Counted from the stretch's first letter, positions 26,012 through 35,505 are shown. The stretch: DNA of 36,076 nt from an uncultured Clostridium sp. (GCA_945921565.1 CAMEKY010000002.1:1-36076); one strand, 5' to 3'. A program made the numbers and translations. Notes: generated by a model from the letters alone, not told the origin.

Positions 26012-27913
26012 ATGATTAAAATTACTTTAAAAGATGGTAGCATTAAAGAGGTCGAGGAAGGAAAGCTAGTTATTGAGGTTGCTAAAGAGCTTTCAACTAG
26101 CTTAGCAAAAAAATGCTGTGCTGCAAAGGTTAATGATGTACTTGTAGATTTAAAGTATGCATTAACTGAAGATGCAAAGCTTGAATTAGTTTTATTTGAA
26201 GATAAGGAAGCATTTGAAATTATCAATCACTCTTGTGCTCACTTACTTGCTCAAGCTATGCAAAGATTATATCCAGGAACTAGATTTGGTGTAGGTCCTG
26301 CAATTGAGGAAGGATTCTATTACGATTTTTCAGTACCAACTACAATCACATTAGAGGACTTACCTAAGATTGAAGCCGAAATGAAGAAAATTGTTAAAGA
26401 AAACATTTCGATTAATCATTATTATCTATCAAAAGAAGAGGCCAAGGAAAAATTTAAGAGTGACAAATTTAAGTGTGAATTGATTGATGCAGTTGATGAT
26501 GATAAGGTTGGTATTTATGAGCAGGCTGATTATGCAGATGTTTGTAGAGGACCTCATGTTATTTCAACATCAGTACTTAAAAACTTTAAGCTTTTAAATG
26601 TTGCAGGCGCATATTGGAGAGGCGATTCTAAAAATGAAATGCTTACTCGTATTTATGGTACATGCTGGGCAACAGCACAAGAGCTTGAGACTCATTTAAA
26701 CAATCTTGAGGAAAGAAAGAAAAGAGATCATAGAAAGCTTGGAAAAGAACTTGGATTATTTATGATTTCAGACTTTGGCCCAGGATTACCATTCTGGTTA
26801 CCTAATGGATATACATTAAGAAGAACTCTTGAGGATTTTTGGTTAAGAATTCACAAAGAAAGAGGTTACCAAACAATTAATACTCCAATTATGCTTAATA
26901 GAGAATTATGGGAAACTTCTGGACACTGGGATCATTATAAGGAGGATATGTTCACAATCGAAGTAGAGGATGGAACATATGCGATTAAGCCTATGAATTG
27001 CCCAGGAGCCATTTTGGTGTACAAAAATGACCTACATTCATATAAGGATTTACCATTACGTTATTCTGAACTAGGTAATGTTCATAGATATGAAGCATCT
27101 GGAGCTTTAAATGGTTTATTTAGAGTTCGTGGATTTACTCAAGATGATGCTCATATTTTACTTACAGAATCTCAGGTTGGAGAAGAGGTTGCAAGAATAT
27201 TATCTTTATATGATTATGTTTATTCAGTATTCGGACTTGATTATTCAATTGAATTATCAACTAGACCAGAGGATAATTTTATTGGAGATATTGCGGTATG
27301 GAATGAGGCAGAAGAAGCACTTAAAAAGGCATGTCTAGCAACTGGCCATAGTTTTAAGATAAATCCAGGAGATGGTGCATTCTATGGACCAAAGCTAGAT
27401 TTCAAACTAAAAGATTCAATGAATCGTATTTGGCAATGTGGTACTGTTCAGCTTGATATGCAGCTTCCAGGAAGATTTAATTGCACTTATATTGCAGAGG
27501 ATGGAACTAAAAAGACTCCAGTTATGATTCACCGTGCATGCTTCGGTTCACTTGAACGTTTTATCGGTATTTTAATTGAAAATTATGCTGGTGTATTCCC
27601 AACATGGCTTGCACCTGTTCAAGTAAAGCTTATTCCAGTAAATTTAGAATATCATAAAGAGTATACAGAAAAGCTTAAAGAGGTATTTGCGAAGAAGCAA
27701 ATTCGCTTTGAGTGTGATTATAGAGACGAAAAGCTTGGTTACAAGATTCGTGAGGCTCAAACAAAGAAGATTCCATACACACTTGTAATTGGTGATAACG
27801 AGGTTTCAAATAATCAAGTTACATATCGTAAGCATGGAACTCAAGAGCAAATTACTGTTTCCATTGATGAATTTATCAGTTTAATTGAAAGTGAAATAGC
27901 AAATTTAAAATAA
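26012..27913 (+). CDS. thrS: Threonyl-tRNA synthetase
   Basis: 633 residues, the normal bacterial length. Domains in order: TGS (1-~62), editing domain with HSCAHLLAQAM (H73, H77) and DVCRGPH, the class II catalytic core (~235-530) with YKEDMF, MNCPGAI, FRVRGFTQDDAHI and the closing HRACFGSLERF, and the anticodon-binding domain (~535-633). It charges tRNA-Thr in the cytoplasm. AGGAGG lies before the ATG. Expression is set by the T-box leader. A terminator closes this single-gene unit. Confidence 0.97.
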   Translation: MIKITLKDGSIKEVEEGKLVIEVAKELSTSLAKKCCAAKVNDVLVDLKYALTEDAKLELVLFEDKEAFEIINHSCAHLLAQAMQRLYPGTRFGVGPAIEEGFYYDFSVPTTITLEDLPKIEAEMKKIVKENISINHYYLSKEEAKEKFKSDKFKCELIDAVDDDKVGIYEQADYADVCRGPHVISTSVLKNFKLLNVAGAYWRGDSKNEMLTRIYGTCWATAQELETHLNNLEERKKRDHRKLGKELGLFMISDFGPGLPFWLPNGYTLRRTLEDFWLRIHKERGYQTINTPIMLNRELWETSGHWDHYKEDMFTIEVEDGTYAIKPMNCPGAILVYKNDLHSYKDLPLRYSELGNVHRYEASGALNGLFRVRGFTQDDAHILLTESQVGEEVARILSLYDYVYSVFGLDYSIELSTRPEDNFIGDIAVWNEAEEALKKACLATGHSFKINPGDGAFYGPKLDFKLKDSMNRIWQCGTVQLDMQLPGRFNCTYIAEDGTKKTPVMIHRACFGSLERFIGILIENYAGVFPTWLAPVQVKLIPVNLEYHKEYTEKLKEVFAKKQIRFECDYRDEKLGYKIREAQTKKIPYTLVIGDNEVSNNQVTYRKHGTQEQITVSIDEFISLIESEIANLK

Positions 27914-27918
27914 GTAAT

Positions 27919-27948
27919 AATAGTGGTATAAAAAGCCACTATTTTTTT
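27919..27948. terminator. Intrinsic terminator after thrS
   Basis: AATAGTGG (27919-27926) pairs with CCACTATT (27936-27943), followed by a run of T. Confidence 0.8.
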
Positions 27949-27980
27949 GTTAATTTAATCTGTTTTAACACTTTGTCTCG

Positions 27981-28009
27981 TTGAAAATTCTGTCATATTA
28001 TGGTAAAAT
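27981..28009 (+). promoter_or_regulatory. Promoter of the pseudoenzyme/AAA+/DUF2357 operon
   Basis: TTGAAA (27981-27986), a 17-bp spacer and an extended -10, TGGTAAAAT, with TAAAAT at 28004-28009. GAGGAGATG and the ATG at 28035 follow. It is the only clear promoter seen before the window end for the genes that follow. Confidence 0.7.
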
Positions 28010-28034
28010 TTTTATATATTGAGGAGATGATTTT

Positions 28035-31000
28035 ATGCTTAAGTATCAAGAAATAATCAAAAACCTGTCCATTAATGAAAAAATAGATTTAATACTATCA
28101 TCAAATAGGTGTGGTAATAAAACTATTTCAAATTATGAATTGCCTGTTCTAAAGAACGTTAGTAATTCAGAAATATTAACTCAAGGAAAATTGAAAAGCT
28201 TTCATTTTTTGGGTTTAACATGGAATCAAGAATTAATTCGCAATATAGGAGCTTCTATTGGTAGATGCAATCACGACCATATTGTAAATTTTTCTATGTT
28301 AAATGAAAATAATGAAGGCTATTTTTCGTCTAATAGCTATTTAGCAGGAAAAATAGTTGGGAATTTATTGAAGGGGATTGAGTCAGAAAAAACATTAACA
28401 TCTTTATCATGTATTCCCAACAACTCAATCGATAATGTCAATTATCATCTAAATACGTTAGAGTCTTTTGATATTGCACTTAAGATGTCATCTCCATTTA
28501 TTATCGAGACATCAAATCCTAATATTAAAGATTTAACAAGTAAACTTGAATATAAAGGATATGTATCATATAACGAGATTGAGCCTAATACTGTACCAAA
28601 GGCCTTATATAACGAGGCTTTATTTGTTACATCTGAGAATAAAGAAGAAATAATTAATGCGATTAATCTTTATTATGAATATCAAAAGAAGCTTTCAAAT
28701 GGTGAAATATCTAAAGCTCATTTTGATGAGCAAGAACGTAGAGGAGTAATATTTGATCCAAATAAGTTAGACTCCATGGTAGATAAAGTGCTAATTGCAT
28801 TAAGCGAATATGATGCAGCTACAACTAAGTACACAAACGAAATAAATCCATTTAATCTTAAGGACTATTGTCATGAATCAATATTAATGCTTAAAAACAA
28901 TGAAATATTACCTCTAGATGGTAGTAAATGTTCTTTGGTTGGAGAATTATTTGAAAAAGAATTTGATGATGGATCATCAATTTTATCAATTATACCAGAT
29001 TATTTAATTCCTACAACTAATTATGCAAGAGGTTATGTCGAGGGTATTGAATCGGATAATCTTTTTGACCCTGTAAAGGAAGAACTTTTAGATTCTAAAA
29101 GTAAATATATGATTATTTTACTTGAATCAAAGGATGGATATTTATCAAGTGCTGCACTTGAATTTTTGGATAAAGTTAATCATTGTAATGAGTTTGATAA
29201 GAAGCTTATCTTAGTTGTTTCAGGAAATGAAATGCTAAAGGTTAGGCTAGAGGATTACTTCGATGCTTTACTATTTATGCCAGGCTTTTCAAAGGATTAT
29301 GCAGAAGCATTACTTGATATTCTTTTAGGAAAATATAACCCATCTGCTAAAGTATGTCACGAAGTATATGAAAAAAATGATACAGAACATAATGATGATG
29401 AAAAGTCACCAATTTATCCTTTAGGATTTGGCCTTTCATATTCGAAGTTTATGTATACAAATGAGGAGTTTACCAAAACATCTGTCAAGGTAACTGTTGA
29501 AAATTCATCGGAATACGATGGTACACAAGTTGTTCAGGTATATACAAGGTGTCCATTTGAGAATTCCTTAAGACTTGCAGGATTTAAGAAAATATTCCTT
29601 CACGCAGGTGAAAAAGAAATCTTAAGAATTCCTTTAGATGATAAAGCATTCCGCTACTATAACGAAGAAAAGGGATTATATGGTATTAAATCAGGTACAT
29701 ATGAGGTGTATCTAGCAGAAAATATAGATAATATTTTTTGGTCTTCATCTGTTGAACTAGAGGATTATTTACATGATAAATATGAATTTAGTGATGAAGT
29801 TATGACTGAAAGCGGCTTGAATATGAATGGATTTACCGACTTTACTAATTCTTCATCTAAAATTGACCAAAATATCAATCATAGAATGAGCTTTGCCAAA
29901 AAAATTACAATAGGCATATTGGTAGATTTATACTTAACAGCATTCTTTGTCGCAATGATTATTGTGACACTTAATCAAAATGTCAATTCTGACTCTGCAT
30001 TTTTATCTTCAATGGTTATGGGAGTGCTTGCAACAATTACCAACGCTTTCTTTATTGTATTCTTGATTAAGAGTATTTTAAAGCGTAATCGAGATAAAAA
30101 ATGCATTGTTAGGGAATATGCAACAGTTCAAGAAATGCTTAAGGATACAAGCTATTTTAATGAAATTGCAAGAGTTTGTTATGAGAATCCTGTATTAGAT
30201 GCTTCTGATGAGCTAAACATCTTAAAAGAGAATTTAGAAGAGGAACATGAAAATGTGTCTATAGATGAGCATGATGATGTAAAAGAGGATGAGAATACAC
30301 CTAATGGCGAGACAATTAATGAAGATTTTGAAGCAGATGAAGCATATGATGATGAGGAATATGATGACTCATATGTTCCAACTCCTATTGTATATGAAGA
30401 AAAGGAAAACTATCAAAATATGTCATTAGACGATTTATGTGTAAAGTTTAATTCGTTTGCTTTAGAAAGTGGATATTTACTAGAATTACCTCAAATAAGA
30501 GCATTATTAGCTGCTGTATTATCTAATAAGCTAATTTTTGTTAATTCAAATAAAAATGAATGTTTGATCAAGGTATTAGCATTACTTGACAAATTTTTTG
30601 GAAATGAAATGCGCCCATTAGTTGTATCTGATGATGTTTATAGAATGAAGGATATTCTTTGGAAGCCAGAGGATGACAAATATGTCTATAGTGATTTCAC
30701 TATTGATTTACTTAAGGCTAAAAATAATCAAAATGGTATCAAGCTATTTGTCGTAGATAATGTTTCTATGGATACATTCCCAAAATATTTTTATAAATTT
30801 ATTAAGCAATCATCTACTCCAAAGCTTCCTCAGTATATTAAGCTTGAAAAGAAATATGAACTACCAACTAATGTATGCTATTTCATAATTCCTAAGGAAG
30901 AAAACTACATGGAGCACGCATCATTTAAGCTTATGGAGGCGGCATTGTCTTTATATTTAAATATAGGAATTATGGATGCAAAGGAAGTAGATATTGAGCC

Positions 31001-31826
31001 TGTATCATATAAGAGGCTACAAGAACAATTAGATACAGCTAAATTTTCACTTTATTTAGATGAGGATGAGTGGAAGAAAATTGATGATCTAGAGGATGAT
31101 TTGAATGAAAAAGAACCATCTTACAAGCATTCAAACATTTCTGCCTTATTGATTGAAAGACTATGTACGGCATTTTTAACTTTAGATCCTGAAAGATATT
31201 TACTTGATGATGTATTAGCAATGCATTATATACCTTTAATAAAATGCACAGAATTATATAAGAAAACTAATGGTGAATTAGAGGTTAAAGAGATTTTAAA
31301 TCAAATATTTGGCAGTGATAACATTCCACTTGCACTTAAAGTGCTAGCTAAGGCTGGGGATGCCCATGAAGAACAAGCAAATAATGAAATACCTGAAGAA
31401 ACTGATGAGTCAAAAGAAACTGAAGCTTTAGAATCTAGTGAAAATGTAGAGCTAAAGGAAAATACAGTTAATTTAGAAGAGAATTTAACTTCTGAGCAAA
31501 AAAATATTGAAAAAGTTACTAATGATTCAAGTGAAGAAGGCATAAAAGAAGATGCTAAGCCAGCTGCTAAAAAGACTACAGTTAAAAAAATTACTTCTGC
31601 AAAAGCAAAGGCTAAAACAGAGTCTAAAGATGAAAAGCCAGCTGCTAAAAAGACTGCAGCAAAGAAAACTGATACAAAAACTGATGTAGCAGACGAAAAG
31701 CCAGCTGCTAAAAAGACTGTAACAAAGAAAACTGCTAAAAAAGCTGATATAGCAGATGAAAAGGCAGCTGCTAAAAGAACTGCAACAAGGAAAACTACAA
31801 CAAAAACGTCAAAAACAAAGGAATAG
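28035..31826 (+). CDS. Membrane-anchored GH3-like pseudoenzyme fused to an inactive McrB-type AAA+ domain and an H1-like tail
   Basis: 1263 residues. Residues 1-~270 follow a GH3 glycosidase barrel but lack its KHF motif and the SDW nucleophile (the place reads GYVSYNE). Residues ~272-460 match the GH3 second domain (ESILMLKNNEILPLD, IYPLGFGLSYSKF), and ~465-575 its Fn3-like domain. There is no signal peptide; two helices (~622-644, ~656-678) flanked by basic residues suggest both ends are cytoplasmic. After an acidic linker, ~795-1107 align along their length with the AAA+ protein encoded next, from SLDDLCVKF to QIFGSDNIPL, but the Walker A site reads VNSNKNECL and Walker B reads VVDNV, so no ATP hydrolysis is expected. 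The tail (~1173-1263) is Lys/Ala/Thr repeats. First gene of its operon. Function unknown; the fold assignments are by eye. Confidence 0.8.
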   Translation: MLKYQEIIKNLSINEKIDLILSSNRCGNKTISNYELPVLKNVSNSEILTQGKLKSFHFLGLTWNQELIRNIGASIGRCNHDHIVNFSMLNENNEGYFSSNSYLAGKIVGNLLKGIESEKTLTSLSCIPNNSIDNVNYHLNTLESFDIALKMSSPFIIETSNPNIKDLTSKLEYKGYVSYNEIEPNTVPKALYNEALFVTSENKEEIINAINLYYEYQKKLSNGEISKAHFDEQERRGVIFDPNKLDSMVDKVLIALSEYDAATTKYTNEINPFNLKDYCHESILMLKNNEILPLDGSKCSLVGELFEKEFDDGSSILSIIPDYLIPTTNYARGYVEGIESDNLFDPVKEELLDSKSKYMIILLESKDGYLSSAALEFLDKVNHCNEFDKKLILVVSGNEMLKVRLEDYFDALLFMPGFSKDYAEALLDILLGKYNPSAKVCHEVYEKNDTEHNDDEKSPIYPLGFGLSYSKFMYTNEEFTKTSVKVTVENSSEYDGTQVVQVYTRCPFENSLRLAGFKKIFLHAGEKEILRIPLDDKAFRYYNEEKGLYGIKSGTYEVYLAENIDNIFWSSSVELEDYLHDKYEFSDEVMTESGLNMNGFTDFTNSSSKIDQNINHRMSFAKKITIGILVDLYLTAFFVAMIIVTLNQNVNSDSAFLSSMVMGVLATITNAFFIVFLIKSILKRNRDKKCIVREYATVQEMLKDTSYFNEIARVCYENPVLDASDELNILKENLEEEHENVSIDEHDDVKEDENTPNGETINEDFEADEAYDDEEYDDSYVPTPIVYEEKENYQNMSLDDLCVKFNSFALESGYLLELPQIRALLAAVLSNKLIFVNSNKNECLIKVLALLDKFFGNEMRPLVVSDDVYRMKDILWKPEDDKYVYSDFTIDLLKAKNNQNGIKLFVVDNVSMDTFPKYFYKFIKQSSTPKLPQYIKLEKKYELPTNVCYFIIPKEENYMEHASFKLMEAALSLYLNIGIMDAKEVDIEPVSYKRLQEQLDTAKFSLYLDEDEWKKIDDLEDDLNEKEPSYKHSNISALLIERLCTAFLTLDPERYLLDDVLAMHYIPLIKCTELYKKTNGELEVKEILNQIFGSDNIPLALKVLAKAGDAHEEQANNEIPEETDESKETEALESSENVELKENTVNLEENLTSEQKNIEKVTNDSSEEGIKEDAKPAAKKTTVKKITSAKAKAKTESKDEKPAAKKTAAKKTDTKTDVADEKPAAKKTVTKKTAKKADIADEKAAAKRTATRKTTTKTSKTKE
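31551..31817 (+). repeat. Imperfect coding repeats of the Lys/Ala-rich tail
   Basis: Four units begin at 31551, 31629, 31692 and 31755 (spacing 78, 63 and 63 bp). Each begins DEKPAAKKT or a close variant. The repeat stays in frame and encodes a basic, disordered, histone-H1-like tail. Confidence 0.75.
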
Positions 31827-31887
31827 AGTAAAAATTTTAAGTGATATAAATCAAAATTTATATTAATCATATTAAGGATGTGATTAG

Positions 31888-33372
31888 ATGTTTAATTTAA
31901 GTATATTGAGTGCTATTTCAACAAAAAATATCTTATTTTTATGTATGGGAATTGTATTTATAATTATTGTAATTTTAGTAATATTACTTGCAATTAGTCA
32001 TGGAAAAAAGGAGGCTAACGATAATATTACTAAAAATAATGAGAAAGATGATTTAGCACAGCAAATTATTAAAAATATTACAAGTAAAATTGACAAGGAT
32101 GTTAAAAGGCTTGAAGAAAATATAAAGGATAATTCGGATAAAATTGATGTATTATCACAAAATGGTAGTTCTATTGTCGCAATTGATGAATCAAATATTC
32201 CCATAAATACGACAAATGAAGCTATAGACGATTCTGATAATCCCATATTAAATGAAAATAAAGATGAAAAGGCCTCAGAAACAGGGAAATCAAGATTTGC
32301 TAATTTAACAAGACTAGATAATTATTTTGAGACGGAATTTAAAGAACCAGAATATAATGATTCAATATCCTTAAGTGAATATTGTGAGGCATTTAGAAAC
32401 TTCTCAGCATACACCCTCCATCTATATTATGATATTAAGGATATAAGAAGATTTATAGCAGGACTTGCAGTTACAAAGCTTTTGATATTGCAAGGTATGT
32501 CAGGTACCGGAAAAACCTCACTAGCCTTAGCATTTGGCAAGTTTTTGGATAATACAACAACCGTAATTCCAATTCAGCCAATGTGGAAGGAAAGAACTGA
32601 CTTAATAGGTTATTATAACGAATTTACCAAAGAATTTAATGAAACAGATTTATTAAATAAAATGTATGAAGCAAATTATAATAATCAAATTTATATAACA
32701 GTACTTGATGAAATGAATATTGCCAGAGTAGAATACTACTTTGCCGAATTCCTATCATTACTAGAATTACCAAATCCAGAGGAACGAAATCTAGTAATAG
32801 TATCATCACGTTGGCAAAATGACCCTAAGAAAATTGATAAAGAGGGAAAATTAAGAATGCCACTTAATATGTGGTTTATTGGCACAGCAAATAATGATGA
32901 TTCAACCTTTGCAATATCAGATAAGGTATACGATAGAGCAATGGTAATAAACCTAGATAGTAAGGCTGAAGTATTTGAAGGTAAGGATATCGGCAGTATT
33001 AGGCTAAGTAGTGATTATTATTATAAGAAGGTAAATGAGGCTATTTTAGAATATAGCCTATCCGAAAGAAATAAGAGAAGAATTAAAAAGCTAGATGAGT
33101 ATTTAGTTGAAAAATTCCATATAACATTTGGTAACCGTATTATGAAACAAATAAATGTATACGTACCAGTATTAGTAGCTTGTGGAGGTACAGAGCTAGA
33201 TGGACTTGATGATATATTATCAAGGAAGGTATTAAGAAAGCTTGAAAGTAAGAATCCAGTATATGTAAAATCCCAAGCAGAGGCATTATGTAACAAGATA
33301 GATGAAATCTTTGGAACAGATAAAATGCCACTTTGTAAACAAGCAATTTACAACATTGAAAAGAATTCTTAA
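31888..33372 (+). CDS. Membrane-anchored McrB/MoxR-like AAA+ ATPase
   Basis: 494 residues. One membrane helix (~14-36), a short coiled coil, a linker, then an AAA_5-type domain (~165-490). Walker A is GMSGTGKT (203-210), Walker B VLDE (D274, E275) continues as MNIARVEYYFAEFLSLLE, the form typical of McrB and DUF2357-linked ATPases, and the sensor region is GTANNDDS (332-339). All ATPase residues are intact. The helix should hold the ring on the inner membrane face. It is a paralogue of the inactive AAA domain in the gene before it, and a 55-bp piece (32262-32316) is repeated exactly at the window end. AAGGATG precedes the ATG. By analogy it should remodel or translocate something together with the DUF2357 protein. 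Confidence 0.88.
   Translation: MFNLSILSAISTKNILFLCMGIVFIIIVILVILLAISHGKKEANDNITKNNEKDDLAQQIIKNITSKIDKDVKRLEENIKDNSDKIDVLSQNGSSIVAIDESNIPINTTNEAIDDSDNPILNENKDEKASETGKSRFANLTRLDNYFETEFKEPEYNDSISLSEYCEAFRNFSAYTLHLYYDIKDIRRFIAGLAVTKLLILQGMSGTGKTSLALAFGKFLDNTTTVIPIQPMWKERTDLIGYYNEFTKEFNETDLLNKMYEANYNNQIYITVLDEMNIARVEYYFAEFLSLLELPNPEERNLVIVSSRWQNDPKKIDKEGKLRMPLNMWFIGTANNDDSTFAISDKVYDRAMVINLDSKAEVFEGKDIGSIRLSSDYYYKKVNEAILEYSLSERNKRRIKKLDEYLVEKFHITFGNRIMKQINVYVPVLVACGGTELDGLDDILSRKVLRKLESKNPVYVKSQAEALCNKIDEIFGTDKMPLCKQAIYNIEKNS
32252..32316 (+). repeat. Copy 1 of a 65-bp direct repeat (55 bp exact), inside the AAA+ gene
   Basis: Bases 32252-32316 match 36012-36076 with one mismatch (32261/36021); the last 55 bases are identical. 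Both copies read in the same frame (DEKASETGKSRFANLTRL). The true length is unknown because the second copy is cut by the window edge. Confidence 0.95.
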
Positions 33373-33399
33373 TTATTAAGCAAAGAAAGGAGGCAAATT

Positions 33400-35505
33400 A
33401 TGGGATTGTTAAATACATATTATAGAGGATTTATAGACTATAGAAAAAACACTGAAAATGATAAGCCTTCTAAAAGAGATAGAAAAGTACTGGCTACTTG
33501 TAATGACGCTTTTGAAAAATTTGTTGTTACAAAGTATCAGGTTGAAATTGATGAGGAATGGGTAAAAGAAATTGAAAAGGGCCTTGAATTTGTTGAAAAA
33601 GCAATCAAGGAAGAAAGACAATTTATTCGTACAAACGGAGAAATTGTGCCTATTGAAAAAGCCAAAAAAGTGTCTAGAGATTCAGTTTCTCATTTAGCAC
33701 GACATAGTAATATGATTACTCATATTCCTGAAGACCCAAATGCTACATTAGTTCCCGATTCAATCTTTATGGTTGAAAAACTTAATGATTATACTGTATA
33801 TGAAAATAGATTTTTATATATGTTGCTATGCTATTTACGCGATTTTATTGAGCTTCGTATTCAAAAGATCACAGATATAAGAATGACGTATATTTGTGAT
33901 TTTGAATTAAAAAGATCTAATGCATCTAAAAAAAGAAATATGGACTTTCAAACAATATATCACGAAGAAAGAAAGGATAATCCATATCCAATAGATAATG
34001 AAGATGCCAAGAATGTTTTACAAAGAGTTTTTGATTGTCAACAGATTGTAACTATGCTTTTGAATACTAATCTAATGGTAGAAGTTTCTAAAGCACCAAT
34101 GATTAAGCCTCCAATTGTAAAGACTAACGTATTGAAAATGAATAATAATTTTAAAAATGCTTTGGCCTTATACGATTATATAGTTAATTATAATAAAGAC
34201 GGATATACATCAAAAGAGATTGTAACTAACTTTGTTCCATTAAATGATCAAACATTAGATGAATTAATGGAGCTTCCTACGTTAACTTACTTCTTAACAT
34301 ATAAATACGGTAATGAATTAACAGAACAATTAAAGAAGGAATATTTAGAGGAAGAAGAGATTAAACGAAAAAAGGAAGCTGAGGCTTTAAACGAGCAGAT
34401 TAAACGCCTTAAGAAAAAGATTTTAGAATCAGGAATGGGCATGGAGGAATATATGCTCATGCTTGAGAAAAGAAATAGAATGCTTGAGGAGGATAGCCAA
34501 GAGCTTCAAAAAGCAAAAGCAACGATTGTTGAGCTTAATAAAAAAATTGAGCTTTTAAAGCTTGAAATTGATGGATTAAATGAACAGATTGTAAACCTTC
34601 AGGGTATTATTGAGGATAAACTAAAGGAAATTGCATATCTAAAGCAAAAATATATCGATGATATGAATGCCTTAAAGGAAGCACACCAAGAAGAAATCGA
34701 AGCTTTGAATCAAGAGCATGAGGAAGAAATTGATGAATTAAAGGCTTCATTTGATAGCGAATTAAGACAAAAGGAAGAAGCCTTTGAAAATGAAATGAAT
34801 GAGCTTAAGGAAGTTCACCAAGAGGAAATGGACGCACTTAATATGGCTCATTATAATGAAGTAGAGGAAATAAAGGCTACGTATGAAAGTACTCTTCTTA
34901 ATCGTATAAATGAATATGAAAAAACCATTAAGGACCTTGAAAATCAGGTTATAGATTATCAAAATCAACAAGCAGATTTGATTAAATCTAATGAAGAAGA
35001 ACGTAATGAATTAAGAAGCAATATTTCTTCTTTGCAAAATGAAAAGAATCAACTAATAACTGATTATGAAGAAAAGCTTAAAGCCTTAGAGAAAAAATTT
35101 GAAGACGAAATGTCTGATGCTACGAATGATTTTAATATCAAAATTAGCGAGAATAATAATGTAGTTGAAAAAGCAGTTGATGAAAGAAATTTAATGGCTG
35201 CAGAGCTTCGTGCAATTAGAGTTAAGCATGAGCTACTAACACCAAGTGAAAATTATACATCAGAAGAAAGGTTTACTCAGCTTGAGGAAGAATTTGAAGC
35301 ATTTAACAAATTCTTTAAGGCCCAATGGAAGCTTACAAAGAAAGCTATTCGTAAGCAGCTACTTTGGACTAAGGCTGAAAAGAAAAACAAAAAGAAAATT
35401 AATGAAGCTTCTTCTTTAAATCTTACATCAGCTTTAGATACTGATGGTGATATTAATAAGGATATAGTTGATGACATCTCATCAGATGAGAAGAACAATG
35501 AATAA
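33400..35505 (+). CDS. DUF2357-like protein with long coiled coil (McrB-type ATPase partner)
   Basis: 701 residues, soluble. The N-terminal ~320 residues resemble DUF2357 proteins that accompany McrB-like ATPases: KKVSRDSVSHLARHSNMI (~89-106) and the hallmark YENRF (~134-138) followed by a helix. Residues ~325-625 form an almost unbroken Glu/Lys/Leu coiled coil with internal repeats (AHQEEIEAL and VHQEEMDAL units). A short helical end (~640-675, FFKAQWKLTKKAIRKQLLW) and an acidic tail close it. No PD-(D/E)xK nuclease motif is seen, unlike McrC. A clear AAAGGAGG precedes the ATG, 27 bp after the ATPase gene. I infer a rod-like adaptor that works with the ATPase at the membrane. Confidence 0.75.
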   Translation: MGLLNTYYRGFIDYRKNTENDKPSKRDRKVLATCNDAFEKFVVTKYQVEIDEEWVKEIEKGLEFVEKAIKEERQFIRTNGEIVPIEKAKKVSRDSVSHLARHSNMITHIPEDPNATLVPDSIFMVEKLNDYTVYENRFLYMLLCYLRDFIELRIQKITDIRMTYICDFELKRSNASKKRNMDFQTIYHEERKDNPYPIDNEDAKNVLQRVFDCQQIVTMLLNTNLMVEVSKAPMIKPPIVKTNVLKMNNNFKNALALYDYIVNYNKDGYTSKEIVTNFVPLNDQTLDELMELPTLTYFLTYKYGNELTEQLKKEYLEEEEIKRKKEAEALNEQIKRLKKKILESGMGMEEYMLMLEKRNRMLEEDSQELQKAKATIVELNKKIELLKLEIDGLNEQIVNLQGIIEDKLKEIAYLKQKYIDDMNALKEAHQEEIEALNQEHEEEIDELKASFDSELRQKEEAFENEMNELKEVHQEEMDALNMAHYNEVEEIKATYESTLLNRINEYEKTIKDLENQVIDYQNQQADLIKSNEEERNELRSNISSLQNEKNQLITDYEEKLKALEKKFEDEMSDATNDFNIKISENNNVVEKAVDERNLMAAELRAIRVKHELLTPSENYTSEERFTQLEEEFEAFNKFFKAQWKLTKKAIRKQLLWTKAEKKNKKKINEASSLNLTSALDTDGDINKDIVDDISSDEKNNE

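Noticed and set aside
31551-31817. Regularly spaced repeats that might suggest a CRISPR array
   Set aside because: The units are imperfect, in frame, spaced by multiples of 3, and encode PAAKKT repeats within one gene.
31301-31870. A 189-codon minus-strand reading frame rich in Ala, Phe and Val
   Set aside because: It is the mirror of the Lys/Ala repeat tail on the plus strand; repeats of AAG/GCT codons stay open on the other strand. No ribosome site or promoter supports it.
31888-33372. Calling the ATPase McrB itself and the operon a McrBC restriction system
   Set aside because: The AAA core is McrB-like, but there is a membrane anchor instead of a DNA-binding domain and no McrC nuclease is visible.
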